A stretch of 6,969 nt of DNA from Cycloclasticus sp. (GTDB lineage Bacteria > Pseudomonadota > Gammaproteobacteria > Methylococcales > Cycloclasticaceae), in NCBI GenBank assembly GCA_012960055.1, contig DUCA01000155.1, forward strand, positions 10,380 through 17,348, written 5' to 3'. Position numbers and translations under genes: made by a program. Each line of letters starts with the position of its first letter. Positions within the stretch are counted from its first letter, which is position 1. Shown piece after piece: positions 6,427 through 6,969 of the stretch. A model generated the notes under the pieces. It was not told where the DNA came from. It worked only from the letters and a program-made list of their open reading frames with translations, and made no database searches.

Positions 6427-6523
6427 CACCCGTCGTATGAGGTGGACTGGCGCTAGACGTGCATTTTTTATTTGCGCTGAAGACCACTTCCCTATCGTCC
6501 CTCGAAATCAGTGGACGTAAAAG

Positions 6524-6793
6524 TCACATTAACTGAAGCAACTTTCCCTTACTTCTTAGACTTGGCTTCTTAGGCTTTTCTCTAACAATACCACTACTTC
6601 TACTAACACGGCTTGGAACGACTTTTTCTCTCATCTCTTTAAGTTTCTGCGCCTTTTTCTCAGCGTTAACTTTCGCCTCATCTTCAAGCTCAGTTTCAGC
6701 GTTTAGGATGCCCTCGGCTGTTTTCAATAAATCAACCATAACGTAACCAAAGTGCTTCGTCACTTTTGCGATTACTGGGTTGCTAATTGACAC
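6524..6793 (-). CDS. Small charged helical hypothetical protein
   Basis: An 89-residue frame ending at TGA 6524-6526. The start chosen is GTG 6791-6793, because GGAG lies five bases upstream; a TTG at 6806-6808 is the longest alternative and has no such site. The N-terminal half, SISNPVIAKVTKHFGYVMVD, is mildly hydrophobic. It is followed by a Glu/Lys/Ala-rich helix (about residues 28-57) with coiled-coil character, then a Ser/Arg/Lys-rich basic tail. No family is recognised. After the TGA the same frame stays open for another 52 codons to a TAA at 6365-6367, and the translation still looks protein-like. The gene may therefore be truncated by a nonsense mutation. Confidence 0.45.
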   Translation of the reverse strand: MSISNPVIAKVTKHFGYVMVDLLKTAEGILNAETELEDEAKVNAEKKAQKLKEMREKVVPSRVSRSSGIVREKPKKPSLRSKGKLLQLM

Positions 6794-6872
6794 AACTACT
6801 CCGCCCAAACACCCGCCTTCGAAACCCGGCCTTTCAATAACCTTTTAACCAGTCAGCATCAAGCCATAGCGT

Positions 6873-6969
6873 CTAAAATTCGTCTTCTTCTTTGTTCACT
6901 CGCTTGGTATAAATAATATAAATCCCGCCAAAAACAACTAGAAATATCGCTATCCATTTAACAATTTGC
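6873..6969 (-). CDS. C-terminal tail of a membrane protein (partial, runs off window)
   Basis: The last 31 codons of a - strand frame that enters from beyond the window and ends at TAG 6873-6875. They encode one clear transmembrane segment, WIAIFLVVFGGIYIIY, followed by TKRVNKEEDEF, a charged and probably cytoplasmic tail by the positive-inside rule. There is no start codon within the visible part. It lies 79 bp upstream of the small charged helical gene on the same strand, so co-transcription is possible. Confidence 0.5.
   Translation of the reverse strand, partial: QIVKWIAIFLVVFGGIYIIYTKRVNKEEDEF

Overview
The window looks like chromosomal DNA of a marine-type gammaproteobacterium with a moderately low G+C content. 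This is inferred from the gene content: a DeaD/CsdA-type helicase with a C-terminal DbpA-like RNA-binding domain, SlyX, a YlqF/RbgA GTPase and an MMPL/RND permease. No rRNA, tRNA, CRISPR array, transposase or phage gene was recognised.

Layout. Bases 1-1077 (+) are the 3' part of an RND/MMPL-type membrane permease with an extreme Asp/Glu/Tyr-rich tract in its periplasmic portion. Bases 1078-2133 are a gene graveyard. One open frame on + (1086-1352) has no usable start at its 5' end but could be joined to an ATG at 1091 by one frameshift. On the - strand (2102 to 1503) there is an eroded membrane-protein gene with three in-frame stops and at least one frameshift. A strong intrinsic terminator (2232-2259) then closes a - strand gene (2306-2899) for an outer-membrane-type lipoprotein.

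Bases 2900-3131 are a divergent promoter region serving the lipoprotein and the helicase. Bases 3132-6088 (+) form a compact RNA/ribosome cluster: deaD, then slyX 6 bp later, then ylqF/rbgA 38 bp after slyX. A probable terminator follows at about 6095-6142. DeaD remodels RNA and is known from cold-shock ribosome assembly, and RbgA/YlqF GTPases act in late large-subunit maturation. Co-expression of the cluster for ribosome biogenesis is therefore a reasonable inference. SlyX has no settled role.

Bases 6143-6969 hold small - strand reading frames: a hypothetical 83-residue frame, a charged helical 89-residue frame with a plausible GTG start, and the C-terminal tail of a membrane protein that runs off the window end.

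I do not see a convincing new multi-gene system. The best leads are a perfect 12-bp hairpin inside slyX, a DEGD variant of the helicase DEAD box, the acidic tract in the permease, the lipoprotein family, and the eroded or recoded-looking frames in the two intergenic zones.
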